Shown here piece after piece: positions 1 through 6,179 of a stretch of 7,634 bases of DNA (its first letter is position 1; each line of letters opens with the position of its first letter). The translations under genes and the position numbers were made by a program. Under the pieces are notes generated by a model that searched no databases, was not told where the DNA came from, and saw nothing but the letters and a program-made list of their open reading frames with translations. The stretch comes from an uncultured Lachnospiraceae bacterium (GTDB lineage Bacteria; Bacillota; Clostridia; Lachnospirales; Lachnospiraceae): the NCBI GenBank assembly GCA_905236615.1, contig CAJORC010000219.1, positions 1 through 7,634 on the forward strand. The letters are read 5' to 3'.

Positions 1-254
1 CGAAGACTGCCGAAAAGGTACTTAATGCTACTGACAGGATCGTAAAAAAGGATAACCTTACTACACTTATGATAACCCATAATATGAAGGATGCCATTGT
101 TCACGGCAACAGGCTTATAATGATGAATGCCGGAAAGATCATTCTTGATATCAGGGGTGAAGAAAAGAAAAAACTTACGGTAGAAGATCTGCTTCATCAG
201 TTCTCGAAGGTCGCAGGTGAGGAATTCGCCAGTGATAAGGCTATATTAGGCTGA
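1..254 (+). CDS. ABC transporter ATP-binding protein, C-terminal fragment
   Basis: The reading frame is open from the left edge (first full codon at position 3) and ends at TGA 252-254, giving 83 visible residues; the 5' part with Walker A and the signature motif lies outside the window. The fragment begins KTAEKV, which fits the helix just after the Walker B/D-loop of ABC ATPases. It then shows the switch-histidine strand LMITHNM, followed by a typical nucleotide-binding-domain end (RLIMMNAGKIILDI) and a short helical tail. This wording resembles the ATPase of the ABC systems annotated as putative tryptophan/tyrosine importers (TrpX-like, paired with a substrate-binding lipoprotein and a permease). 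That subfamily call rests on remembered similarity only. The protein would hydrolyse ATP at the inner face of the membrane to drive transport. A strong terminator follows 14 bp after the stop, so this is the last gene of its operon and is not co-transcribed with minC by design. Confidence 0.85.
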   Translation, partial: KTAEKVLNATDRIVKKDNLTTLMITHNMKDAIVHGNRLIMMNAGKIILDIRGEEKKKLTVEDLLHQFSKVAGEEFASDKAILG

Positions 255-268
255 TCTTACAATATAAG

Positions 269-313
269 ATACAACCCGGTGATCTTGAAGAAGGTCGCGG
301 GTTGTATTTTTTT
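269..313 (+). terminator. Rho-independent terminator after the ABC ATPase gene
   Basis: A perfect 10-bp stem pairs 269-278 (ATACAACCCG) with 298-307 (CGGGTTGTAT). A second inner stem pairs 281-286 with 291-296, with one G-T pair, around a GAAG loop. The hairpin is followed directly by a T run (307-313). It separates the upstream transporter operon from the min operon. Confidence 0.93.
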
Positions 314-334
314 ACGGCTATAGCTTTTTTTATC

Positions 335-363
335 TTTCAAAATCTGAAAAGATGTTGTATTAT
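335..363 (+). promoter_or_regulatory. Candidate promoter for minCDE
   Basis: This is the only promoter-like pair found in the 98 bp between the upstream terminator and minC: TTTCAA (335-340) and TATTAT (358-363) with a 17-bp spacer. The -35 match to TTGACA is weak (three of six), while the -10 is good and sits in an AT-rich stretch. It would start transcription near 370, leaving about 40 nt of leader before the minC ATG. It overlaps an upstream in-frame ATG at 352, which argues that 352 is not the translation start. Confidence 0.35.
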
Positions 364-411
364 ATTAAGTGCAGTATTTTTTTGCTGCTTAAAAAAGATG
401 GGGAGGGGAGC

Positions 412-1242
412 ATGAGTCAACCTGTAGCAATAAAAGGCGTCAAGTCCGGTATAGTACTTAAGCTTGACAGCCGTATGGATTTTAACGAGCTCTTGCCGCT
501 TATCAAGGAAAAATTCAGCGCATCTGCATCATTTTTCGGCAGTGCGGGAATGGCACTTTCAATCGAGGGAAGACAGGTAAGCGAAGCAGAGACCACAAGG
601 ATAATCGAGATCATTGAGTCAAATACGTCCATGAAGATAGGCGCCGTATTTACAAATGATGAGCTTCTGGAAAAGAAGTTTTCGGATGCGCTGCGGCAGA
701 ACGGTGTCAGTTCGAAAGATGCGGAAGCGGAGAGAAGACTTGGAAGGCTCGAAAAGGAGAATGCTGCACTGGCTGCGGCATTAAGACAGAATGCAGCTGC
801 CGACTCAGCTTCGGCGGAAATATATATAGGAACACTGAGAAGCGGTTCCAGCTATGCATGCAGAGGTTCACTTCTTCTGCTGGGTGATGTCAAGCAGGGC
901 GCGGAAGTTGTCGCCGGAGGAAGTATTTTCGTCCTCGGAAATCTTTTGGGCAATGTTACGGCCGGAGCAATGGGCGATGACAAGGCTTTTGTAATGGCAC
1001 TTCATCTTGATCCGCTTCAGGTAAGGATTTCGGATGCTCTTGCAATCTCTGAAGATAAGGATGCAACGCAGAAGAGCAAAAAAAGGTCGATATTCAACAG
1101 ACCGGAAAGCGATAAGGGTACACCGGAAGTTGCTGTTATTTCCGATGGTCATATAGTTATAAAGAAATTTGACAGGACATTTTTGAACAGTACCGAATTT
1201 TTGAAGGCATTTGATAACAGGGAGGAGAATATAAATGAGTGA
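412..1242 (+). CDS. minC: Septum site-determining protein MinC
   Basis: MinC is the FtsZ-polymerisation inhibitor of the Min system, recruited to the membrane by MinD to block division away from mid-cell. From ATG 412 the protein has 276 residues. I prefer this start because GGGAGGGG (401-408) lies just upstream; the in-frame ATG at 352 would add 20 residues, has no clear ribosome binding site and falls in the promoter candidate. An N-terminal domain (about 1-105, starting QPVAIKGVKSGIVLKL) matches the FtsZ-binding domain. A short charged linker with coiled-coil potential (about 103-132) follows. The C-terminal beta-helix domain (about 135-251) contains GTLRSGS, GDVKQGAEVVAGG and ALHLDPLQVRISD, the MinD-binding and dimerisation face. 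The usual RSGQ MinD-contact motif reads RSGS (143-146). A basic, polar segment (about 213-237) is inserted before the last strands and a roughly 26-residue tail follows. The stop overlaps the minD start by 8 bp, indicating translational coupling. Confidence 0.93.
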   Translation: MSQPVAIKGVKSGIVLKLDSRMDFNELLPLIKEKFSASASFFGSAGMALSIEGRQVSEAETTRIIEIIESNTSMKIGAVFTNDELLEKKFSDALRQNGVSSKDAEAERRLGRLEKENAALAAALRQNAAADSASAEIYIGTLRSGSSYACRGSLLLLGDVKQGAEVVAGGSIFVLGNLLGNVTAGAMGDDKAFVMALHLDPLQVRISDALAISEDKDATQKSKKRSIFNRPESDKGTPEVAVISDGHIVIKKFDRTFLNSTEFLKAFDNREENINE

Positions 1243-2026
1243 AGTTATTGTTGTAACATCAGGTAAAGGCGGTGTTGGTAAGACCACTACCACGGCTAAC
1301 CTTGGTACAGGTCTTGCAAAGCTTGACAAGAAAGTTGTTCTTGTTGATACAGATATAGGACTTAGAAACCTGGACGTGGTTCTCGGACTTGAGAACAGGA
1401 TCGTTTACAATATAGTTGACGTTATCGAGGGTAACTGCCGTCCTGCACAGGCTATGATCAAGGATAAGAAGTGTGACGGACTTTATCTTCTTCCGGCTGC
1501 ACAGACAAGGGATAAGTCATCGGTAAATCCTGACCAGATGAGAGCACTTGTAGAGGAGCTCAGAAAAGATTTTGATTACATCATCCTTGACTGTCCGGCA
1601 GGTATTGAGCAGGGATTCATGAATGCAATTGCAGGTGCAGACAGATCTCTTATCGTTACTACACCTGAAGTATCAGCTGTACGTGACGCTGACAGAATCA
1701 TCGGACTTCTCGAGGCTAATAATATCCGTGATAATAAGCTTATCGTAAACAGACTTAACATTGATATGATGAAGCACGGAAACATGATGTCAGCTGATGA
1801 CGTTGTAGAAGTTCTTTCGATCGACCTTATCGGTGTTGTTCCTTACGATGAGAAGATTGTTGTTGCAACAAACACAGGTACTCCGCTTGCCGGAGACGGT
1901 ACTATTGTAGGAAATGCTTACATGAACATATGCCGTCGTATTATGGGTGAGGAAGTTCCTTATGAAAATCTTGACGTTAAGAAGGGATTTTTCGCAAAAC
2001 TCGGAGAACTGTTTTCAGCAAACTAA
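1235..2026 (+). CDS. minD: Septum site-determining protein MinD (deviant Walker A ATPase)
   Basis: MinD is an ATP-dependent membrane-binding dimer that recruits MinC and whose ATPase is triggered by MinE; it acts at the inner face of the cytoplasmic membrane. The protein has 263 residues, normal for the family. Visible motifs are the deviant Walker A SGKGGVGKTT (residues 9-18, signature Lys11 and catalytic-loop Lys16), switch I VDTDIGLRNLD (37-47, Asp38 and Asp40) and Walker B YIILDCPAG (115-123, Asp119). The C-terminus ends in an amphipathic helix KKGFFAKLGELF (249-260), the membrane-targeting sequence. The ribosome binding site GGGAGGAG (1220-1227) lies within the end of minC, and the ATG overlaps the minC stop region, so the two genes are coupled. 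Codon use is smoother and richer in CTT/GTT than in the downstream rsmF and MBL genes, which fits higher expression. Confidence 0.98.
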   Translation: MSEVIVVTSGKGGVGKTTTTANLGTGLAKLDKKVVLVDTDIGLRNLDVVLGLENRIVYNIVDVIEGNCRPAQAMIKDKKCDGLYLLPAAQTRDKSSVNPDQMRALVEELRKDFDYIILDCPAGIEQGFMNAIAGADRSLIVTTPEVSAVRDADRIIGLLEANNIRDNKLIVNRLNIDMMKHGNMMSADDVVEVLSIDLIGVVPYDEKIVVATNTGTPLAGDGTIVGNAYMNICRRIMGEEVPYENLDVKKGFFAKLGELFSAN

Positions 2027-2050
2027 AGGTTAAGGAAGGGGACAATAGAC

Positions 2051-2326
2051 ATGGGATTAATTGATTTTTTCAAGAAGAAGTCTACCAGCGATATTGCTAA
2101 GGACAGACTGAAACTTGTGCTCGTTTCTGACCGCGCAAGCTGCTCGCCGGAGATCATGGAACGTATTAAGAATGATATCATTGCTGTTCTCCAGAGATAT
2201 GTTGAGATCGATCAGCAGGGACTTGATATAAAGATTACAAAAACTGAGTCGGATGCGGATACAGGAAGCACAGGACCGGCACTTTATGCCAATATTCCTA
2301 TTAAATCAATGCGTCATTCTGACTAA
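2051..2326 (+). CDS. minE: Cell division topological specificity factor MinE
   Basis: MinE stimulates the MinD ATPase, displaces MinC and generates the MinCD gradient that leaves mid-cell free for FtsZ. The protein has 91 residues, close to the roughly 88 of well-known homologues. The N-terminal MGLIDFFKKK is the amphipathic membrane-targeting segment. Residues 13-28 (SDIAKDRLKLVLVSDR) are the conserved MinD-contact and hidden beta-strand region. The C-terminal topological specificity domain includes IKNDIIAVLQRYVEID and a beta-strand LDIKITKTES. It starts 24 bp after the minD stop, with a purine-rich AAGGAAGGGG site (about 2033-2042), and ends 8 bp before the stem of the operon terminator. 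Presence of MinE rather than a DivIVA/MinJ pairing suggests the E. coli-type MinE-dependent arrangement, as in many Clostridia. Confidence 0.96.
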   Translation: MGLIDFFKKKSTSDIAKDRLKLVLVSDRASCSPEIMERIKNDIIAVLQRYVEIDQQGLDIKITKTESDADTGSTGPALYANIPIKSMRHSD

Positions 2327-2333
2327 GGAATTA

Positions 2334-2366
2334 AAAGAATCCGGCAAAGCCGGATTCTTTGCTTTT
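2334..2366. terminator. Bidirectional terminator shared by minE and the convergent carD-like gene
   Basis: A perfect 12-bp inverted repeat (2334-2345 AAAGAATCCGGC; 2349-2360 GCCGGATTCTTT) encloses an AAA loop. On the plus strand the stem ends in TTT, then GC and TTTT (2363-2366). On the minus strand it ends in CTTTTAATT, so both directions have a U-rich tail. The minus-strand gene stops at 2375, only 9 bp from the structure, and the minE stop is 8 bp away on the other side. Confidence 0.93.
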
Positions 2367-2374
2367 ATTGTGGG

Positions 2375-2881
2375 TTATTCGTATTTTGTAACTCTGGCCT
2401 GAATAAATTCAGTCATTGAGTCTTCCTGAACACCGAGAACGTAAGAAAGTTCGCTGTACAATGCACGGCGCGCCGATTTTAGGAAATGTTCATCAACGGA
2501 TGTAGCGGTGCGTCCCTTGCGTACACGCTCAGCCTTTCTTGTGGCTGTTGTTTTGATAAGTCTTAAGAGTTGCTCACAGTCGTTTTGTACAAGGGCTTTG
2601 GAATATGCGTTCTGACGCTGCTTTTCGTTTTCTACGGAAAGAGTGTCAAGTGAGGGAAATGAATCGATCAGCTCAAGCGCTTCATCTTCGCTTATAGGGG
2701 TACGAAGTGAGGCGTCTCCGGAACCTACAGCCACATATATCCTGCTGTTGGGACTGTCGGTAGGGGTCAGAAAATAATATTTTTTTTCGTGATCACAGTC
2801 CGGAATGTTGAGTGTCGAAATTTCGGTTATCTGGCATAAACCGTCATTCCTGTGTACAACATAATCACCTGTATTAAACAT
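2375..2881 (-). CDS. CarD family transcriptional regulator
   Basis: CarD/CdnL-family proteins bind the RNA polymerase beta subunit through an N-terminal Tudor-like domain and stabilise the open promoter complex. In the actinobacterial and myxobacterial members this affects rRNA promoters and stress responses. The 168-residue length fits the stand-alone family (about 160). The N-terminus MFNTGDYVVHRNDGLCQITEI is the typical opening of the RNA-polymerase-interacting domain (about 1-57), with KKYYFLTP and NSRIYVAV strands. The rest (about 65-165) is helical and basic, with RKAERVRKGR followed by FLKSARRALYSELSYVLG, matching the C-terminal DNA-contact helices. ATG 2881-2879 is preceded on the minus strand by AAAGGA five bases upstream, and an in-frame stop lies further upstream. 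The gene is monocistronic, convergent with minE, and has a structured leader. The specific role in this organism is inferred. Confidence 0.88.
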   Translation of the reverse strand: MFNTGDYVVHRNDGLCQITEISTLNIPDCDHEKKYYFLTPTDSPNSRIYVAVGSGDASLRTPISEDEALELIDSFPSLDTLSVENEKQRQNAYSKALVQNDCEQLLRLIKTTATRKAERVRKGRTATSVDEHFLKSARRALYSELSYVLGVQEDSMTEFIQARVTKYE

Positions 2882-2893
2882 TAAATCCTTTCT

Positions 2894-2942
2894 GCCTGTC
2901 CTTCAGGCTTCTGCGGCGTCTCCGGGGAATAGCGACCCGCAG
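2894..2942 (-). promoter_or_regulatory. Structured 5' leader of the carD-like mRNA (two hairpins)
   Basis: Read on the minus strand, 2942-2911 forms CTGCGG-GTC, a 13-nt loop, then GAC-(G bulge)-CCGCAG: nine base pairs with one bulged base, mostly G-C. After two unpaired A residues, 2908-2894 forms GCCTG-AAGGA-CAGGC, a 5-bp hairpin with a Shine-Dalgarno-like loop. The real ribosome binding site AAAGGA follows directly, and the ATG is 12 nt after the second stem. The pairing is read directly from the sequence. A regulatory role (riboswitch, autoregulatory leader or stability element) is inference, and I could not match it to a riboswitch class I know. Confidence 0.45.
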
Positions 2943-2945
2943 GGT

Positions 2946-2989
2946 AAATTTGTTTCCGCTATCATCCATTATAACACAAAAATTTGTTT
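2946..2989. repeat. Direct repeat AAATTTGTTT flanking the carD -10 element
   Basis: The 10-mer AAATTTGTTT occurs at 2946-2955 and again at 2980-2989, a 34-bp period (a little over three helical turns). One copy lies in the -35/-10 spacer of the minus-strand promoter and the other lies just downstream of the predicted start site. It could be an operator pair for a dimer, but in such AT-rich DNA it may be chance. Confidence 0.3.
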
Positions 2990-2997
2990 AATTGTAA
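2968..2997 (-). promoter_or_regulatory. Probable sigma-A promoter of the carD-like gene
   Basis: On the minus strand a perfect TATAAT (2973-2968) is preceded by TGT, giving an extended -10 (TGnTATAAT). A weak -35 TTACAA (2997-2992) lies 18 bp upstream of it. The predicted start near 2961 gives a leader of about 80 nt that includes both hairpins. On the plus strand the same region carries overlapping TATAAC (2970-2975), so it could also serve the divergent rsmF-like gene; no convincing -35 was found for that direction. Confidence 0.6.
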
Positions 2998-3047
2998 GCA
3001 CAAAAAATGTTTTTTTAATGTATTTGAAATGAGGTGTGCGTTAATTT

Positions 3048-4433
3048 ATGAAATTGCCCGTGAATTTTGAAGAAAGAATGAAAAGAATGCTTGGGGACGA
3101 ATATGACGAGTTCATAACTGCGTACAGTCAGGAAAACCATCATGCACTGAGAATGAACAGATTAAAGAAAAAAAATCAGGATGATAATGATGAAAATATA
3201 GGTAAATTTAAGGTTAGAAAGTTAAAATGGTGCAGTGACGGTTATTATTATGATAATGACACGGCACCCGGAAAAGATCCTTATCATGAAGCCGGAGTGT
3301 ATTATATACAGGAGCCTTCGGCCATGGCAGTCGTTGAGAATCTTGAAGTCGGCAAAAATGAGAAAATCCTGGATCTCTGTGCGGCTCCGGGAGGAAAAAC
3401 GACACAGATAGCATCGGCTATGCAGGGAAGCGGATTTCTTGTTGCGAATGAGATAATCCCGTCAAGGGCGAAAATATTATCCGAAAATATTGAGCGTATG
3501 GGAGTCAGAAACTGTCTTGTTACAAATGAGACACCTGACAGGCTGGCGGATATTTTTGGAGGATATTTTGACAGGATTCTTGTGGATGCTCCCTGTTCCG
3601 GAGAGGGAATGTTCAGGAAGAATCCCCTTGCAGTGGATGAATGGAGTGAGGAAAATGTAAGAATGTGTGCAGCGCGTCAGGATGACGTGATAGATGCTGC
3701 TGCGGCAATGCTTGCACCGGGCGGAAGACTTGTTTACTCCACATGTACATTTGCACCTGAAGAAGATGAGGGAACGATAACACGTTTTCTTGAAAGACAC
3801 AGTGACTTTCATTTGTGTCCGGCAATATCTGTAGAAGGGTTTGACTGCGGAAACAAGGCATTTTATGATGGGGCGCCGGAGGAGATCGATAAGACCGTCA
3901 GAATATGGCCGCATCATGTTGCAGGTGAGGGACATTATCTTGCAGTTGTTGAAAGAGAGGGGAATCTTGAAAACAATACTGTAAGGATAAGTGCGAACGG
4001 AACGGCTGCTGCTGCGAACAGGAACGACACTGCGCTTTACCGTGAATTTGAAATGGAAAACCTTAAGATCAAACTTCCGGACAGCAGGATATTCAGATTC
4101 GGAGAACAGTTATGCCTCATACCGGAAGACATGTGCGGAATAAACAAATTAAAGGTTCTGCGGGTAGGTCTTCATCTGGGAACTTTGAAAAAGAAAAGAT
4201 TTGAACCTTCACATGCACTGGCAATTGCACTTTCACCTGAAGATGTATGCAGGAACGTTGATCTGAAATCCGATTCTGCTGAAGTTAAGGCTTTTCTGAA
4301 TGGTCAGACTTTAAACATAACAGCGGAAAAGGGCTGGGTACTTATTTCGGTTGACGGATATTCACTTGGATGGGGCAAGAGTGACGGACGTATTATCAAA
4401 AACCATTATCCGAAAGGACTCAGAAAGTTCTGA
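3048..4433 (+). CDS. rsmF: RsmF/NOP2-type rRNA (cytosine-C5) methyltransferase
   Basis: The enzyme transfers a methyl group from S-adenosylmethionine to C5 of a cytosine in rRNA; the family includes RsmF (16S C1407) and RsmB. The protein has 461 residues. An N-terminal RNA-binding segment (1-95) contains YYIQEPSAM (85-93), typical just before the catalytic core. The Rossmann core has the SAM-binding motif DLCAAPGGKT (109-118), motif IV DAPCSGEG (180-187, Cys183) and motif VI STCTF (231-235, Cys233). By family knowledge Cys233 is the nucleophile and Cys183 assists product release. The C-terminal part (about 330-461) ends LGWGKSDGRIIKNHYPKGLR, typical of the RsmF C-terminal PUA-like region in Bacillota. 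The exact target base cannot be read from sequence, so the symbol is by family. A weak GAGGTG site sits 11 nt before ATG 3048; an in-frame TAA just upstream rules out a longer product from the nearby GTG at 3036. It is divergent from the carD-like gene. Confidence 0.9.
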   Translation: MKLPVNFEERMKRMLGDEYDEFITAYSQENHHALRMNRLKKKNQDDNDENIGKFKVRKLKWCSDGYYYDNDTAPGKDPYHEAGVYYIQEPSAMAVVENLEVGKNEKILDLCAAPGGKTTQIASAMQGSGFLVANEIIPSRAKILSENIERMGVRNCLVTNETPDRLADIFGGYFDRILVDAPCSGEGMFRKNPLAVDEWSEENVRMCAARQDDVIDAAAAMLAPGGRLVYSTCTFAPEEDEGTITRFLERHSDFHLCPAISVEGFDCGNKAFYDGAPEEIDKTVRIWPHHVAGEGHYLAVVEREGNLENNTVRISANGTAAAANRNDTALYREFEMENLKIKLPDSRIFRFGEQLCLIPEDMCGINKLKVLRVGLHLGTLKKKRFEPSHALAIALSPEDVCRNVDLKSDSAEVKAFLNGQTLNITAEKGWVLISVDGYSLGWGKSDGRIIKNHYPKGLRKF

Positions 4434-4465
4434 AGGTGCATGGTACTATGCGCAGGGAATAGTTT

Positions 4466-4496
4466 TTGGGCAATAAAAGTTATTTTATGGTAAAAT
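4466..4496 (+). promoter_or_regulatory. Candidate promoter for the MBL nuclease-folA pair
   Basis: An extended -10 TGG-TAAAAT (4488-4496) has a weak -35 TTGGGC (4466-4471) at 19 bp. It lies in the 103-bp gap after rsmF, and the predicted start near 4503 leaves about 34 nt of leader before ATG 4537. This suggests that the downstream pair can be transcribed independently of rsmF. Confidence 0.45.
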
Positions 4497-4536
4497 AAAG
4501 GTATCATAGTTTCTGAGAATACGAACGGAGGCGCCT

Positions 4537-6141
4537 ATGGAATTAACTTTTATCGGAGCTGCACATGAGGTTACCGGAAGCTGTCATTACCTTAATGCAT
4601 GCGGTAAAAACATCCTTGTTGATTATGGAATGGAACAGGGGGCAAATCTTTATGAGAACATACCGCTGCCCGTGGCTGAGGCGGATGTTGATTATGTCTT
4701 TCTGACACATGCGCACATAGACCATTCGGGATTACTGCCTCTGCTGGCGTCAAAGGGATTCAGAGGAAAGATATTTGCGACTGATGCCACAACGGAATTG
4801 TGCGACATAATGTTAAGAGATAGTGCACATATCCAAATGTTCGAGGCAGAATGGCGCAATCGTAAGGCAAAAAGATCGTCATCGGATGTGGGATTTGTAC
4901 CGCTTTATACAATGGAAGACGCAGAACGTGCCATAAAACTGCTGGAGCCTGTACCATATGGAGAAATAAGAGAGGTTTCGGACGGGATAAAAATACGTTT
5001 TACAGATGTTGGGCATCTGCTTGGATCTGCTGCGATAGAAGTCTGGATCGATGAGAACGGCGTAAGTAAAAAAATAGTATTTTCAGGAGATGTCGGAAAC
5101 AGCAAACAGCCTATACTTAAAGATCCCCAGAAAGTGGAAGAGGCTGATTATGTTGTTATTGAATCGACATATGGTGACCGTCTGCATCAGACAGCAGACG
5201 CAGATTATGTCGGAGAGCTTGCGGAGATCATAGAGAGAACTTTTGACAGAGGAGGAAATGTTGTCATTCCTTCATTTGCTGTAGGAAGAACTCAGGAAAT
5301 GCTCTATTTTATCCGTGAAATTAAAGAAAGAAAACTTATACGGAACAATCCGGATTTTGCCGTATTCGTAGACTCACCGCTGGCTGTCGAGGCAACGCAG
5401 ATCTTTCAGAAAAATTCCGTGAACTGTTTTGACGAAGATGCGATGGAGCTCATACGGAAGGGAATAAACCCGATATCCTTTAAAGGACTCCGCCTTTCAA
5501 TAACCAGTGAGGAGTCGAAAGAGATCAATTTCGATGAGTCTCCGAAGGTGATAATATCGGCTTCCGGAATGTGTGATGCCGGACGTATAAGACATCATCT
5601 TAAACACAATCTCTGGAGAGATGAGTGTACAATTCTTTTTGTTGGATACCAGTCTGTCGGAACATTGGGAAGAGCTCTGGTTGAAGGCGCAAAAGAAGTA
5701 AAGCTTTTCGGAGAGGAAATAGGAGTCAGGGCAGAAATCCGGACTATGACAGGACTTTCCGGACATGCGGATATGAATGGCCTTCTTGACTGGCTGGGCA
5801 GTTTTGAAAGAAAGCCTTCGGAAGTTTTTGTGGTGCATGGTGCAGATACCGTTACGGACAGTTTTGCAAGAACTATAGGCGATAAACTGGGACTTAATGC
5901 TTATGCGCCATACAGCGGAACCAGATATGACCTTGCCAGAGATAAGATTATCTTCGAAGCAAAGGGAATACCCGCACAGCCAAAGAAGAAGATGCGTTCT
6001 TCGAGGAACAGTGTATTCGAAAGACTTCTTGCGGCAGGACAGCGTCTTATCAGTGTTATCCGTGGCTACGAGCATTGTGCGAATAAAGATATTGCTAAAT
6101 TCGCAGATCAGATAAATTCGTTATGTGATAAGTGGGAATAA
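4537..6141 (+). CDS. MBL-fold beta-CASP hydrolase, putative RNA-processing nuclease
   Basis: This belongs to the metallo-beta-lactamase/beta-CASP superfamily of two-zinc phosphodiesterases, whose bacterial and archaeal members are mostly RNA endo- or exonucleases. The protein has 534 residues. Metal-binding motifs are all present: the THAHIDHSG signature (57-65; His58, His60, Asp62, His63), His160 in GHLLGSA, and Asp185 in SGDVG. The beta-CASP insert (about 205-405) has motif A ESTYGD (Glu209), the strand VIPSFAVGRTQE, and SASGMCDAGR (341-350). Motif B SGHAD (His410) and motif C VVHG (His434) follow. A C-terminal basic stretch PKKKMRSS and a helical tail (about 480-534) extend beyond the core. 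The intact catalytic set argues for an active enzyme; substrate is inferred from family. GGAGG (4527-4531) sits 5 bp before the ATG. folA begins 38 bp after the stop, so the two are probably co-transcribed. Confidence 0.9.
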   Translation: MELTFIGAAHEVTGSCHYLNACGKNILVDYGMEQGANLYENIPLPVAEADVDYVFLTHAHIDHSGLLPLLASKGFRGKIFATDATTELCDIMLRDSAHIQMFEAEWRNRKAKRSSSDVGFVPLYTMEDAERAIKLLEPVPYGEIREVSDGIKIRFTDVGHLLGSAAIEVWIDENGVSKKIVFSGDVGNSKQPILKDPQKVEEADYVVIESTYGDRLHQTADADYVGELAEIIERTFDRGGNVVIPSFAVGRTQEMLYFIREIKERKLIRNNPDFAVFVDSPLAVEATQIFQKNSVNCFDEDAMELIRKGINPISFKGLRLSITSEESKEINFDESPKVIISASGMCDAGRIRHHLKHNLWRDECTILFVGYQSVGTLGRALVEGAKEVKLFGEEIGVRAEIRTMTGLSGHADMNGLLDWLGSFERKPSEVFVVHGADTVTDSFARTIGDKLGLNAYAPYSGTRYDLARDKIIFEAKGIPAQPKKKMRSSRNSVFERLLAAGQRLISVIRGYEHCANKDIAKFADQINSLCDKWE

Positions 6142-6179
6142 GTGATTTTGCCGAAAATATGACAGAGGAGAGTGGCAGT

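Noticed and set aside
369..392. Small GCAG/CTGC hairpin in the minC leader
   Set aside because: It has only four solid pairs with a 10-base loop, which is too weak to support as a regulatory element.
352..411. A 20-residue N-terminal extension of MinC from ATG 352
   Set aside because: There is no ribosome binding site before 352, the added residues do not match the family, and the strong GGGAGGGG lies just before ATG 412.
868..1329. Minus-strand frame of 153 codons across minC/minD
   Set aside because: It is antisense to two well-conserved overlapping genes, and its translation (PTPPLPDV and similar) is the reverse shadow of the MinD Walker A coding sequence.
2894..2942. Assignment of the carD leader to the ZTP, fluoride or c-di-GMP riboswitch classes
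   Set aside because: Short stretches (GGGTCG, GACGC, GCCTGA) resemble parts of those consensus sequences, but the order and the core conserved bases do not fit any of them.
3477..3935. Minus-strand frames of 152 and 82 codons inside rsmF
   Set aside because: They are antisense shadows over the methyltransferase core. The peptides are Cys/His/Arg-rich, as expected from reversed codons.
4436..4453. Hairpin GTGCAT-GGTACT-ATGCGC after rsmF as a terminator
   Set aside because: It has only six pairs with one G-T, and the T run (4463-4467) is about 10 bases too far away. At most it is a weak terminator or chance.
5497..6075. Minus-strand open frame of 192 codons inside the MBL nuclease gene
   Set aside because: It lies fully antisense to a gene with all catalytic motifs. 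The translation is Ser/Cys-rich without recognisable domain structure, and no ribosome binding site stands out.
6132..6179. Longer DHFR starting at GTG 6132 or ATG 6159
   Set aside because: The family begins at MIAIAA-type sequence. AGAGGAG is correctly spaced for 6180, and the 6132 start would overlap the preceding gene.
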